NCBI RefSeq assembly: GCF_027944115.1
Contig: NZ_JAPJZI010000001.1
Coordinates: forward strand, 1,116,001 to 1,180,000
Direction: 5' to 3'
Source: Hoeflea prorocentri
GTDB lineage: Bacteria > Pseudomonadota > Alphaproteobacteria > Rhizobiales > Rhizobiaceae
DNA length: 64,000 bases
Of the stretch, positions 1 through 8,368 are shown one piece after another. The notes below the pieces were generated by a model, which was given only the letters and a program-made list of their open reading frames with translations, searched no databases and was not told where the DNA came from. A program made the translations under genes and the position numbers. The stretch's first letter is position 1. Each line of letters starts with the position of its first letter.

Positions 1-55
1 GCCTGTCGATCGTGATCCTGGCGACACCGCCTTCCTGTGTGAATGTGACGCTCAT
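1..55 (-). CDS. Enoyl-CoA hydratase/isomerase, N-terminal fragment (runs off window)
   Basis: Only the first 18 codons are inside the window. They read MSVTFTQEGGVARITIDR, the usual first beta strand of crotonase-family enoyl-CoA hydratases, where the next residues are normally PxxxNA. The ATG at 55-53 overlaps the TGA of the upstream CoA-transferase gene (ATGA), so it is translationally coupled and is the most distal visible gene of the minus-strand operon that starts at 5405. A hydratase fits a CoA-thioester degradation route after a CoA-transferase. The family call rests on a short N-terminus only. Confidence 0.6.
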   Translation of the reverse strand, partial: MSVTFTQEGGVARITIDR

Positions 56-1227
56 ATCGCCATCTTGTCCGTGGCTGGTGAAGCCAGCCCGAATTCCTGC
101 ATCACCTCCGCCGTGTGTTCGCCGAGTTTCGGCGGTGTGTACCGGACTTTCAGCGGCGCCTTTTCCAGATGCACGGGCGATCCGACAAGCGTCATCGCGC
201 CGAGCACCGGGTGGTCGATGTCGACCAGCATGTCGTTGATTGTCGTCTGGGGATCGTCGAGCGCCTCTCCGAGCGGGCGAACCGGTGCGCACAGAAGGTC
301 CTGTTCCTCAAGCCGTCCAAGCCAGTGGGCCGTTGTATTGGTCGCAAAATGGCTGCGGAACAGATCCTGAAGGACCTGCTTGTGTTTGCGCTGTGTGGCA
401 AGGTCCGGATATTGCGGCGAGATATCCTCAATGCCAAGCGCCGTGCAGATATCGCGCAGCGGATTGGCCTTGAACGCGCCAACGAGCACGATCGCGCCGT
501 CGGTCGTGTCGAAGACACCCGTAAGGGGCATTGCGGCCCAGTTCAGCACCTCCCGGTGTTTGCTCCATTGGGCCGCTTCCTGCATCTGCATGGCAATCAT
601 GGAATCGTAGAGCGACACGCCGACCTTCTGGCCGGTGCCGGTCTTCTCGCGCATCAAAAGCGCGGCCATGACCCCTTGGACGAGGTGCATTCCGGCGGTG
701 TAATCGCACAGTGTCGTCGGATAGATGCTGCGCGGTATCGACGGGTCGGATGTCTTTTCCATCACGCCGCTCATGGCTTGGGCGAGCACATCCTGGCCAC
801 CCTTGTGTGCATAGGGGCCTATTTCTCCAAATCCCGTGCCCGATGCGCAGATGATGCGGGGATTGATCTTGCTGAGCGCCTCGTAACCGAAGCCCAAGCG
901 ATCCATGACACCGGCGCGGAAATTGTCGACAACCACGTCACTGACCTTGACCAGCTCGTGGACCGCCCTTTTGCCTTCCTCGGACTTGGTGTCGATTTCG
1001 ACCGACCGTTTGTTGCGATTGAGCGACGAGAAAACCGCATTGTTCATTGCTTCTTCGGATGTCTCGCCGAAGAAATTGCGGGACAGGTCGCCGGAACCGG
1101 GACGCTCGACCTTGATCACGTCCGCGCCGAAATCGGCAAGCATCTGGGTCGCGCATGGTCCGAGCATGACTTGCGTGAAGTCGAGGATCCGGATGCCGCT
1201 GAGGGGCATTGTGTCGTTGTCTGTCAT
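52..1227 (-). CDS. CaiB/BaiF family (class III) CoA-transferase
   Basis: The 391-residue product has the length and landmarks of family III CoA-transferases, which move CoA between carboxylic acids. The N-terminus carries LSGIRILDFTQVMLGP, then ADFGADVIKVERPGSGD, the block typical of formyl-CoA and carnitine CoA-transferases; GGQDVLAQAMSG lies mid-protein. The start at 1227 is chosen because GAGGA stands about 9 bases upstream; a codon at 1242 (ATGA overlap with the FAD gene) is possible but lacks a ribosome site. It sits between an FAD oxidoreductase and an enoyl-CoA hydratase, so it probably activates the compound imported by the adjacent transporter. The substrate is not evident. Confidence 0.88.
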   Translation of the reverse strand: MTDNDTMPLSGIRILDFTQVMLGPCATQMLADFGADVIKVERPGSGDLSRNFFGETSEEAMNNAVFSSLNRNKRSVEIDTKSEEGKRAVHELVKVSDVVVDNFRAGVMDRLGFGYEALSKINPRIICASGTGFGEIGPYAHKGGQDVLAQAMSGVMEKTSDPSIPRSIYPTTLCDYTAGMHLVQGVMAALLMREKTGTGQKVGVSLYDSMIAMQMQEAAQWSKHREVLNWAAMPLTGVFDTTDGAIVLVGAFKANPLRDICTALGIEDISPQYPDLATQRKHKQVLQDLFRSHFATNTTAHWLGRLEEQDLLCAPVRPLGEALDDPQTTINDMLVDIDHPVLGAMTLVGSPVHLEKAPLKVRYTPPKLGEHTAEVMQEFGLASPATDKMAI

Positions 1228-1238
1228 CGCCTGTTTCC

Positions 1239-2603
1239 TCATACCGCGACGGGGTCTTCGATCAGCGCATTGGGCGATGGAATATCGCCCGGGTCCGCGC
1301 CCTGCGCCCGCATCTGTTTCTGGATGCGTTTCGGATCGACGTCGCGCAGTGCCGTGTTGCCTGATAGTGCCAGCGACACGGCAACGCCCGCAGCTTCCCC
1401 TTGCGCCATGCATGGCGGGATTTCGCGCGAAAGCTTCTGCGCATCGCTGTCGACGGAATAGTGACGTCCGGCGACAATCATATTGTCGATGCCGACCGGC
1501 AAGAGCGCGCGGTAGGGCGTGTAGTAGTCGCGGCCCCGGCAGACGCTGTCTGCGAAATATCTGCGGCTCGCGACGTCCTTCTTGGTGACCACATATTCGC
1601 CCTTGAGCAGGCGGGTCTGCCTGATGCCGAGCTGTTCGGCGGCGCCCAGCATCTTGGCGTTTTCAAAGCCGGGAATGTTCTCGCGGGCAAAATGAAGAAG
1701 GTTCATCATGCGTTCGCGCCCCTCGACCTCGGCTCCCAGCATGTCTTCGGGAGAAAGCCCGTCATACCCCGGCATGTGCGGGCAGTTACACCACACGACG
1801 CCGGGCAGGGGTGTCTTCAGCCACCACATGCCCCAGGCCCCGCCGATCCTTCTGCGCGCCTCGCGGTCGAGTTTTTTGTAGGCCTCCGGTTCGCTGTACT
1901 CGAAGGCTTCGGCGCGGTCGGTGTCGACATCCATGAGCCGGAAGACGGTGGTGACGATGTACTGGCCCATGATGAAATCGGCGCCGGCAGAGGAGGCGAC
2001 ATCGAGATCGCCGGAGGCGTCAATGACTATATCTGCCTTGATGGCCTGACGGCCGAGTTTCGTCTGGACAATGATGCCGGTGACACGGCCGTCCTCGACA
2101 AGCGCTTCGGAGAACCAGCTGTGCAGGCGCAGATTGACGCCCGCTTCCTGCACCAGGTCAAGGCTCACCCGCTTCCAGCAGTCGGGATCGAAGGCGACAG
2201 CGTGGATGATCGGCTGCGGCATGCCGGTCTTGTGGAAGTCGATGCAGCCCCAGCGCGACCATTTCTGCCACATCTCCCAATTGGTCAGGCAGTCCTCGCG
2301 CGGCGGATAGACAGCGCCGTCCTGCTGCTCCATGCGGTCGACAAACTCATTGACGATGCCAGTGGTGACGATCTCGTTGCCTTCATTGACCATGTCGTCG
2401 AGTACTAGGACCATGCCGCCTGAGGCCATGCCGCCGAGGTGGTGGTATCGCTCGACCAGCGTCACCGAACAGCCGTTGCGAGCCGCTGAGACTGCGGCTG
2501 CGACGCCGGCCGGACCGGCGCCGATGACGACCACGTCCGAGACGGCGACAACCGGGACTTGCTGACTTGATGACAGGATGAATTCTTTTGCCTGTTCAGA
2601 CAT
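1239..2603 (-). CDS. FAD-dependent oxidoreductase (FAD_oxidored family)
   Basis: The 454-residue protein has a dinucleotide-binding GxGxxG fold at about residues 25-60 (VVVIGAGPAGVAAAVSAA followed by the acidic strand end VER and LGGMASGG). The C-terminus has a second FAD-contacting segment around GIDNMIVAGRHYSVD. This pattern belongs to the fumarate-reductase-like FAD_oxidored group (PF12831), often found in catabolic operons with unknown substrates. AAGGAG lies 8 bases before the ATG. No signal peptide is visible, so it is likely cytoplasmic. It precedes the CoA-transferase gene by 11 bases and follows the TauT-like importer after a 113-base gap that may hold an internal promoter. Confidence 0.85.
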   Translation of the reverse strand: MSEQAKEFILSSSQQVPVVAVSDVVVIGAGPAGVAAAVSAARNGCSVTLVERYHHLGGMASGGMVLVLDDMVNEGNEIVTTGIVNEFVDRMEQQDGAVYPPREDCLTNWEMWQKWSRWGCIDFHKTGMPQPIIHAVAFDPDCWKRVSLDLVQEAGVNLRLHSWFSEALVEDGRVTGIIVQTKLGRQAIKADIVIDASGDLDVASSAGADFIMGQYIVTTVFRLMDVDTDRAEAFEYSEPEAYKKLDREARRRIGGAWGMWWLKTPLPGVVWCNCPHMPGYDGLSPEDMLGAEVEGRERMMNLLHFARENIPGFENAKMLGAAEQLGIRQTRLLKGEYVVTKKDVASRRYFADSVCRGRDYYTPYRALLPVGIDNMIVAGRHYSVDSDAQKLSREIPPCMAQGEAAGVAVSLALSGNTALRDVDPKRIQKQMRAQGADPGDIPSPNALIEDPVAV

Positions 2604-2716
2604 TTATCTGTCTCCTTGGGGTGCAGCCAGCTTGCCGGGTGGCAATTCGGTTGCAATTAAATTTATAATTTTCAGTGCCTTATGCGGTCATGTGACGATA
2701 TCGATTCAGGTGTTTC

Positions 2717-3553
2717 CTAAGTGTGCCAGCGGATTATTCTTCGTTCCGCGATCGATACGATTGCGAACAACAGAACCGAAAGGCCGGAAGACATGAAAAC
2801 CGTCGCGTAAAGCATGGGCGACCGGTAGTTGTACATGGACTCCAGGATCAGAGCGCCCAGACCCAGGTCCGCGCCGATCCACTCGCCGACGATGGCGCCG
2901 ATCACGCAGGTCGTCGCAGCGATCTTCAATGCGGAAAACAGATACGGAAGCGAGGAAGGCAGGCGGATTTTCCAGAAGATCTCGGATTTTGAGGCCGACA
3001 GGATACGTGCCAGTTCCATCGTTTGCGGACTGACTGACTGCAGACCCCGGACCATGTTGACGAGAGTAGGGAAAAAGCAGATCAGGGCTGCAATCACCAC
3101 CTTGGTCGTCATGCCGAGGCCGAAGATCAGGGCGAGGATTGGCGCGATCGCCAGGATGGGAATGGTGTTGATGAACACGGCGATCGGAAAAAATGCCTTC
3201 TCGACGGTTTTCGAGTGCACAAAGGCGATCGCAATCAAAACGGCCGCGAGGTTTCCGGCGAAAAACCCCAGCGACGCCTCAAAAAGCGTCGGCCAGAAAT
3301 TCGCCAGTAAAACAGGGAATTCGTTGACCAGCTTGTCGGCAACTTCGCTGGGTGCCGGAGCGATATAGGTCGGCACGCCGAACAAGCGCACGCCTAACTG
3401 CCAGATGAGCAACAGGCCGATAACGGTTGCGATCGGTATGGCCACGGCTTCGAACTTGCGGCGCCGTTCGAACCGGCGCTCTTCCTCAAGTGCCGCCAGT
3501 TTGGCTTCGTCGGTTTCGATGCTACCGGGATTTGCCTTGTCCACCATGGTCAT
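2717..3553 (-). CDS. ABC transporter permease, nitrate/sulfonate/taurine (SsuC/TauC) type
   Basis: The protein of about 278 residues has several hydrophobic helices and the BPD-type loop with EARILSASKSEIFWKIRLPSSLPYLFS-like content (EAA motif region) near residues 190-215, typical of SsuC/TauC permeases. A cytoplasmic, charged N-terminus precedes the first helix. The start at 3553 is preferred: GGAGA is 7 bases upstream and the ATG shares bases with the stop of the ATPase gene (TGATG). GTG at 3559 would also be in frame. It is the membrane part of the importer made with the ATPase at 3553-4356 and the binding protein at 4362-5405. Confidence 0.9.
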   Translation of the reverse strand: MTMVDKANPGSIETDEAKLAALEEERRFERRRKFEAVAIPIATVIGLLLIWQLGVRLFGVPTYIAPAPSEVADKLVNEFPVLLANFWPTLFEASLGFFAGNLAAVLIAIAFVHSKTVEKAFFPIAVFINTIPILAIAPILALIFGLGMTTKVVIAALICFFPTLVNMVRGLQSVSPQTMELARILSASKSEIFWKIRLPSSLPYLFSALKIAATTCVIGAIVGEWIGADLGLGALILESMYNYRSPMLYATVFMSSGLSVLLFAIVSIAERRIIRWHT

Positions 3554-4356
3554 CAGCACGTCTCCAGAAGCTCACGCAGATGCGCCGCGTAGCGGGTAAA
3601 TTCGGGTGTGTCGCGCAGTTTGATCTCGCGCGGATAGGGCAGATCGATCTCGACCACTTCGCGCAGCCTTCCGGGGTGAGAGGCCAGCATCAGCACTTTC
3701 TGCCCCAGAAACACGGCCTCGGGAATTGAGTGGGTGACAAACAGGATCGTGACGCCCGTTTCCCGCCAGATGTTCAGCAGTTGCAGATTGAGGTGGTCGC
3801 GGGTCATCTCATCGAGCGCACCGAAAGGCTCGTCCATGAGGAGAAGCTTCGGTTTGCAGACAAGTGCTCTTGCAATGGCGACACGCTGGCGCATGCCGCC
3901 GGAGAGTTCATGGGGCAGGGCGTCTTCGCGGCCGGACAGGCCAACCAGTTCCAGAAGTTCCGACGGGTTCTTTTCACTGATCGGGATATTGACGCCGCGT
4001 TTGCGGCCCATTTCCAGCGGCAACTGGACGTTCTCAATGGCGGTGCGCCATGGCAACAGCGTTGCGTCCTGGAACACGAACGCAAATTCGCGTGCCAGCC
4101 GCGCCTCTTCGGTCGATTTTCCAAAGATGCTGACTTCACCGGTGGCAGCCGGAATGAGATCCGACACAAGGCGCAGCATTGTTGATTTGCCGCAGCCGGA
4201 TGGGCCGAGAATCGTGTAGAAGGCGCCGTCTTCGATATCGAGGGTGAGGTTCTCGATTGCGGTGAAGGAACCGAACCGCACAGAGGCGTTCCTCAGGGAT
4301 GCGGCAACCGGGGGAGACCCGGCTGCCGCTGCCTGGACTGTTGCTCCAGAAGGCAT
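3553..4356 (-). CDS. ABC transporter ATP-binding protein, SsuB/TauB type
   Basis: The 267-residue ATPase shows all motifs in order: Walker A GPSGCGKST, Q-loop FVFQDATLLPWRT, signature LSGGMRQRVAIARAL, Walker B LLMDEPFGALDE and H-loop VTHSIPEAV. The PFGALDEMTR run and the LLPWRTAIENV stretch are typical of the nitrate/sulfonate/taurine family. It starts 5 bases after the binding-protein stop and its stop overlaps the permease start, so the three genes form one coupled importer. The transported compound is not evident from the ATPase. Confidence 0.93.
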   Translation of the reverse strand: MPSGATVQAAAAGSPPVAASLRNASVRFGSFTAIENLTLDIEDGAFYTILGPSGCGKSTMLRLVSDLIPAATGEVSIFGKSTEEARLAREFAFVFQDATLLPWRTAIENVQLPLEMGRKRGVNIPISEKNPSELLELVGLSGREDALPHELSGGMRQRVAIARALVCKPKLLLMDEPFGALDEMTRDHLNLQLLNIWRETGVTILFVTHSIPEAVFLGQKVLMLASHPGRLREVVEIDLPYPREIKLRDTPEFTRYAAHLRELLETC

Positions 4357-4361
4357 GTTGC

Positions 4362-5405
4362 TTATCCGTATTTAGGCCGATCTGCGGCGGTTGCCTCGAG
4401 GATCGACAGAGTCATCATGTCGTCGACCTTTGGCGGGTCGCCATCAAACTGATCGAGCGCGGCATAGGCGTCAATCTGCGCCTGCCAGTTTTCGCGGGTC
4501 ATGGTGCCCCAGCCGCCCTTTGCCGTCACGGCGTTGAACGAATAGCCGTCGACCAGGGGCACAGCCTTGAGTTCGCTTTCAAGATCAAGATTCGGATAGC
4601 GTTCGACGAGGAACTCGCAGGCCTGTTCCTGGTTCTCATGGACCCAGCCCCAGCCTTTTGCGCTGACGCGGATCATGGCTTCGACCTTGTCCTTGTGCTC
4701 GGCCAGCGTCTCGTCGGTCACGTAGTAGGGGTTGGCATAGAGCTGGATGCCGGCATCCCAGAGGCTCAAGTCGACGCGCTTGTCGCCGAGAACGGAAAGC
4801 GCGTTTACATTGGTTGTCCAGCCGGTGACGACATCCGCCTGACCGGTCATCAGCACGGCCATGTCGCTGCCGCTGGTCAGGACTTCCACATCGTCTTCGC
4901 TGATGTCGTTTTGGGCAAGCAGCGCGCGAAGCAAAATGCGGGCCGTCCCTTGTGTGGCGACCTTTTTGCCGATCAAGTCCTTCGGCGTTTTGACCGGGTT
5001 ATCGGTCAGGGAGAAATAAGTGAAGGGATGCTGCTGATAGCCGGCGGCGACGCATTTGATCGGAATGCCGGCAGCGCGCGCCAGCATCAGCGACGGGCTG
5101 GAGGAAATCGAACCGAGATTGGCGCGGCCGGAAGCAACGGACGCGACACCGTCGATGTTGGGGCCGCCTGGAACGATCTCGAGGCTGAGGCCCTCATCCT
5201 TGTAGTAACCCAGCTTGTCGGCAGCCACTTCGCCGAGAATGCCATTTGACGCCAGCCAGCCAAGCTGCATGGTGACCTTGAACTCATCTGCCGCGGCGGC
5301 CTTGTTAATGCTCACCATTGCGCCGGTGAAAGCTGCTCCCGCGGCGACGCCCATGCCCTTGAGGAGCGTGCGCCTTTGAATGTTTGTGTTCGCCTTGATT
5401 GTCAT
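4362..5405 (-). CDS. ABC transporter substrate-binding protein, NMT1/THI5-like, with Tat-type signal
   Basis: The mature part matches the NMT1/THI5-like binding proteins (for example VTMQLGWLASNGILGEVAADK, then GPNIDGVASVASGRANLG, and DLIGKKVATQGTARI), which deliver sulfonates, pyrimidine precursors or riboflavin-like compounds. The N-terminus has a twin-arginine motif (QRRTLLKG) followed by a hydrophobic stretch and an AAAA cleavage area near residue 38, so Tat export is likely. The start at 5405 is chosen because TTGGAGA lies just upstream. It is the first gene of the minus-strand operon and faces the LysR gene across a 154-base intergenic region. Confidence 0.9.
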   Translation of the reverse strand: MTIKANTNIQRRTLLKGMGVAAGAAFTGAMVSINKAAAADEFKVTMQLGWLASNGILGEVAADKLGYYKDEGLSLEIVPGGPNIDGVASVASGRANLGSISSSPSLMLARAAGIPIKCVAAGYQQHPFTYFSLTDNPVKTPKDLIGKKVATQGTARILLRALLAQNDISEDDVEVLTSGSDMAVLMTGQADVVTGWTTNVNALSVLGDKRVDLSLWDAGIQLYANPYYVTDETLAEHKDKVEAMIRVSAKGWGWVHENQEQACEFLVERYPNLDLESELKAVPLVDGYSFNAVTAKGGWGTMTRENWQAQIDAYAALDQFDGDPPKVDDMMTLSILEATAADRPKYG

Positions 5406-5525
5406 TGAAGTCTCCAATTTTGGGCTCTTTGGCGACCGGCAGACCTGTGCGGCCGGCCGCATTCCTCCCGGCTTGACTCTAAACGCGATTTGGGTGAGGC
5501 AAGAAGAAGCGATTTGAGCCAACAG

Positions 5526-5544
5526 TGGTGCAAAAAATGCATCA
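5526..5544. promoter_or_regulatory. Candidate LysR-type operator (T-N11-A palindrome)
   Basis: The sequence TGGTGCA-AAAAA-TGCATCA is an inverted repeat with one mismatch. Its core, from T at 5529 to A at 5541, is exactly T-N11-A with TGCA at both ends, the consensus of LysR recognition sites. It lies between the divergent LysR gene (ATG at 5560) and the importer operon (ATG at 5405). Autoregulation of the LysR gene and activation of the operon is the usual arrangement; binding here is inferred. Confidence 0.55.
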
Positions 5545-5559
5545 CATAGGGGGAATACC

Positions 5560-6465
5560 ATGCACACGGTGTTTTTGCGCTATCTGGACGAGGTGGCACG
5601 GCAGGGCTCGATCCGCAAAGCGGCAAACATTTTGAATGTGTCTTCCACATCGGTGAACCGGAAGATCATCAATATCGAGGAGGCGCTGGGCGTGCGACTG
5701 TTCGACCGTTCGCCCGAGGGGGTCGAAATTACACCGGCCGGAAAGATCGTTCTCGAGCACTGCCGCAAGACGCTCTACGACTTCGACCGCGTGAAGGCGG
5801 TTATTGACGACATCCGCGATCTGCGCACCGGGCATTTGAACATCCAAACGCTTGATTCCGTCACATTCGGTATTCTGCCGCCGGTGCTTGAGGAGTTCGG
5901 CAACAAATATCCCGGCATCTCCCTGTCGATCACCACCGAACAGCCCGAGGCTATTGTCCAGTCCGTGATATCGGGCGAGACGGATATCGGCATCAGCTTC
6001 AGCAATGATATTCACCCCGATGCCCGCGTTTTCGCCGAGCGGGCGGCGCCCTTCGGTCTGATCATGCGCCCCGACCATCCGCTGGCGGAGCGCAGCAGCG
6101 TGACCGTTGACGAGGTTTCCGCCTATCCGCTGGTGCGCACGATCGATGCGCGGGCCGGCCATTCGCTGCTCGATCAGGAGATGACATCGCTGTCTGTGCA
6201 TCTGTCGACCCACATCTTCACCAATGCGCTGGTCACCGCAAAACAGGCGATCCTGTCCAATCAGGTCGTCGGCATCTACACCAAAATCGGTTTCCTGCAG
6301 GAGATCGAGCGCGGCGAGCTCAACTTCGCAAAGCTCTCACACAAGGCGCTTGGCGAATACAAGATTGGTCTGGTCGTGTCGGCGGCTGCTTCTATCAACC
6401 CGATCAAGCACCTGTTTTTGAGTGTGGCCGAGCGTCACCTCAAGACGCTTAAATTCGACGCCTGA
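5560..6465 (+). CDS. LysR family transcriptional regulator
   Basis: The 301-residue protein has an N-terminal winged helix-turn-helix (YLDEVARQGSIRKAANILNVSSTSVNRKIINIEEALGVRLFDR, residues 7-50) and a periplasmic-binding-protein-like effector domain from about residue 90. The start is supported by AGGGGGAA upstream. It is divergent from the operon at 5405-1 and probably controls it in response to the imported compound or a CoA intermediate. It ends 6 bases before the convergent ABC-2 permease gene. Confidence 0.92.
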   Translation: MHTVFLRYLDEVARQGSIRKAANILNVSSTSVNRKIINIEEALGVRLFDRSPEGVEITPAGKIVLEHCRKTLYDFDRVKAVIDDIRDLRTGHLNIQTLDSVTFGILPPVLEEFGNKYPGISLSITTEQPEAIVQSVISGETDIGISFSNDIHPDARVFAERAAPFGLIMRPDHPLAERSSVTVDEVSAYPLVRTIDARAGHSLLDQEMTSLSVHLSTHIFTNALVTAKQAILSNQVVGIYTKIGFLQEIERGELNFAKLSHKALGEYKIGLVVSAAASINPIKHLFLSVAERHLKTLKFDA

Positions 6466-6471
6466 TGTGCT

Positions 6472-7233
6472 CTAGTTCCTTATGCGGTAGCCGGTCTTGA
6501 ATATCCACATGATGGTGCCGAGACAGATGGCCAGAAACAGCGCGACCATCGTAAGGCTCAAACCCACGCTGACATCGCCGGCACCAAAGAAGCTCCAGCG
6601 GAAACCGGAGATCAGATAGACGACCGGGTTGAAAAGGGTGATCTTCTGCCAGAGCGGCGGCAGCATCGCGATGGAATAGAAACTTCCGCCAAGGAATACC
6701 AATGGCGTGATGACCAGCAGCGGAACGAGCTGAAGCTGCTCGAAGTTCTTGGCCCAGATGCCGATGATGAAGCCGAACAGGCTGAAAGATACGCAGGTCA
6801 GCACAAGAAAGCCGAGCATCCAGAACGGATGATCGATCCGCAGCGGCACAAAGAGATTGGCCGTCAGCAGGATGATCAGGCCGATAATGAAGGATTTGGT
6901 CGCGGCCGCGCCGACATAGCCGGTGACGATTTCAAGGCTCGATATCGGAGCCGACAGGATTTCCTGAATGGTGCCGATAAAGCGCGGGAAATAAATCCCG
7001 AAGGATGCGTTGGACACACTCTGCGTCAGGACGGTCAGCATGATGAGACCGGGCACGATGAAGGTGCCGTAGCTTACCCCCTCGACCTCAGCAAAACGCG
7101 AGCCGATCGCCGCGCCGAAGACAACGAAATAAAGCGATGTCGACAGAACGGGCGATACAACACTCTGCAGCAGGGTCCGAAAGGTGCGTGACATTTCGAA
7201 CATGTAGATCGCTTTGACGGCATGAATGTTCAT
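6472..7233 (-). CDS. ABC-2 type transporter permease
   Basis: The 253-residue protein has six hydrophobic segments and the ABC-2 (NodJ/YadH-like) pattern: a short cytoplasmic N-terminus [20 protein letters not shown], then [16 protein letters not shown] and [18 protein letters not shown] before the last helices. ABC-2 permeases export lipids, polysaccharides or drugs; the cargo here is unknown. The ATG overlaps the stop of the ATPase gene (ATGA), so the two are coupled. It ends tail to tail with the LysR gene. Confidence 0.9.
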   Translation of the reverse strand: MNIHAVKAIYMFEMSRTFRTLLQSVVSPVLSTSLYFVVFGAAIGSRFAEVEGVSYGTFIVPGLIMLTVLTQSVSNASFGIYFPRFIGTIQEILSAPISSLEIVTGYVGAAATKSFIIGLIILLTANLFVPLRIDHPFWMLGFLVLTCVSFSLFGFIIGIWAKNFEQLQLVPLLVITPLVFLGGSFYSIAMLPPLWQKITLFNPVVYLISGFRWSFFGAGDVSVGLSLTMVALFLAICLGTIMWIFKTGYRIRN

Positions 7234-8213
7234 GTGCGGCCCTTGATCAGATCAACAAAGATTTCTTCCAGCGAGCTTTGATGTGTCCGTACGTCGCGCA
7301 GAACGAGACCTGCGGCCTTCAGATCGCCAAAGAGTGAAGTGATGCCGGTGCGTCCGCCGGCCGGATCATAGGTATATATGAGCGCGTCGCCACTGGTGTC
7401 GATCTCCAGGCCGTAGGACGACAGGGCGTCCGGGATCACGTCGAGCTTATCGTCCAGTTCGATGCGGATCTGTTTTGTCCCAAGCCTCTGCATCAGTTCG
7501 GATTTTTCCTCCACCAGCAGCAGCTTGCCCTTGTCGATGATGCCCACGCGATCAGCGATCGCCTCGGCTTCCTCGATATAATGAGTTGTCAGGATAATGG
7601 TGACACCATCGGCTTTCAGGGCGCGGACGATGTCCCACATATCCTTGCGCAGCTCTACGTCGACACCGGCGGTGGGTTCGTCAAGGAACAGCACGCGTGG
7701 CTCGTGCGACAGGGCCTTGGCGATAAGCACCCGCCGCTTCATGCCGCCCGACAGCGTGACGATCTGGTCCTTGCGTTTGTCCCAAAGGGATAGCCGCCGC
7801 AGCACATTCTCGATATAGCCAGGGTCTTTCGGCTTTCCGAAGAGGCCGCGCGAGAATGAGACCGTGTTGTTGACCGTCTCGAAGGGTTCGAGATTTACCT
7901 CCTGTGGCACCAGTCCGATGAGGCCCCGGCTTTGGCGGTAATCTTCAACGACATCATAGCCGCCGACGCGCACTGAACCGCCGCTGGCGTTCACGATGCC
8001 GCAGATGATCGATATCAGCGTTGTCTTGCCCGCTCCGTTGGGGCCGAGAAGGGCGAGAATTTCACCCTGCTTTATGTCGAGGGAGACGGTTTCCAGCGCC
8101 TTGAAACCGCCGTCATAGGTCTTGGAGATTCCGTCGATGGAACAAATGATCCCGGTGTCAGAACCCGGTGGGTTATCTGTCATGGAATCATGTTTAAGCG
8201 GGATTGTATTCAT
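7230..8213 (-). CDS. ABC transporter ATP-binding protein (ABC-2 exporter, CcmA/YadG-like)
   Basis: The ATPase carries Walker [12 protein letters not shown], signature [15 protein letters not shown], Walker [13 protein letters not shown] and H-loop [10 protein letters not shown]. After the ATPase domain comes a roughly 90-residue extension as in drug-exporter ATPases of the DrrA/YadG type. Two starts are possible: 8213, or an ATG at 8183 that removes ten residues; neither has a clear ribosome site. It heads the two-gene export operon with the permease at 6472-7233 and is insulated from the upstream gene by a strong terminator. Confidence 0.9.
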   Translation of the reverse strand: MNTIPLKHDSMTDNPPGSDTGIICSIDGISKTYDGGFKALETVSLDIKQGEILALLGPNGAGKTTLISIICGIVNASGGSVRVGGYDVVEDYRQSRGLIGLVPQEVNLEPFETVNNTVSFSRGLFGKPKDPGYIENVLRRLSLWDKRKDQIVTLSGGMKRRVLIAKALSHEPRVLFLDEPTAGVDVELRKDMWDIVRALKADGVTIILTTHYIEEAEAIADRVGIIDKGKLLLVEEKSELMQRLGTKQIRIELDDKLDVIPDALSSYGLEIDTSGDALIYTYDPAGGRTGITSLFGDLKAAGLVLRDVRTHQSSLEEIFVDLIKGRT

Positions 8214-8282
8214 CCGGTGCGCGGCCTTGCGTTCGAGTCACGCGGGACTTTATTTCAAATTCCGGTTATTTGAAACGGCAAG

Positions 8283-8322
8283 AAAAAGCGCCGCCCGGTT
8301 TTCGGTCCGGACGGCGCTTTTT
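8283..8322 (-). terminator. Rho-independent terminator after formate-tetrahydrofolate ligase gene
   Basis: Arms 8283-8298 and 8307-8322 pair with one mismatch (AAAAAGCGCCG at one end, CGGCGCTTTTT at the other) around an 8-base loop, and the minus-strand transcript ends in TTTTTCTT. It lies 47 bases after the ligase stop at 8369. The symmetric A and T tracts could also stop plus-strand transcription. Confidence 0.88.
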
Positions 8323-8368
8323 GTGGCATACGCTTGCGCTATTGCCGCAAGCTATTGGCGATCAATGG

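Noticed and set aside
115-1461. Long plus-strand open frame of 448 codons opposite the CoA-transferase gene
   Set aside because: It is the antisense shadow of a conserved gene in high-GC sequence; its translation is rich in His, Arg and Gly without any family motif.
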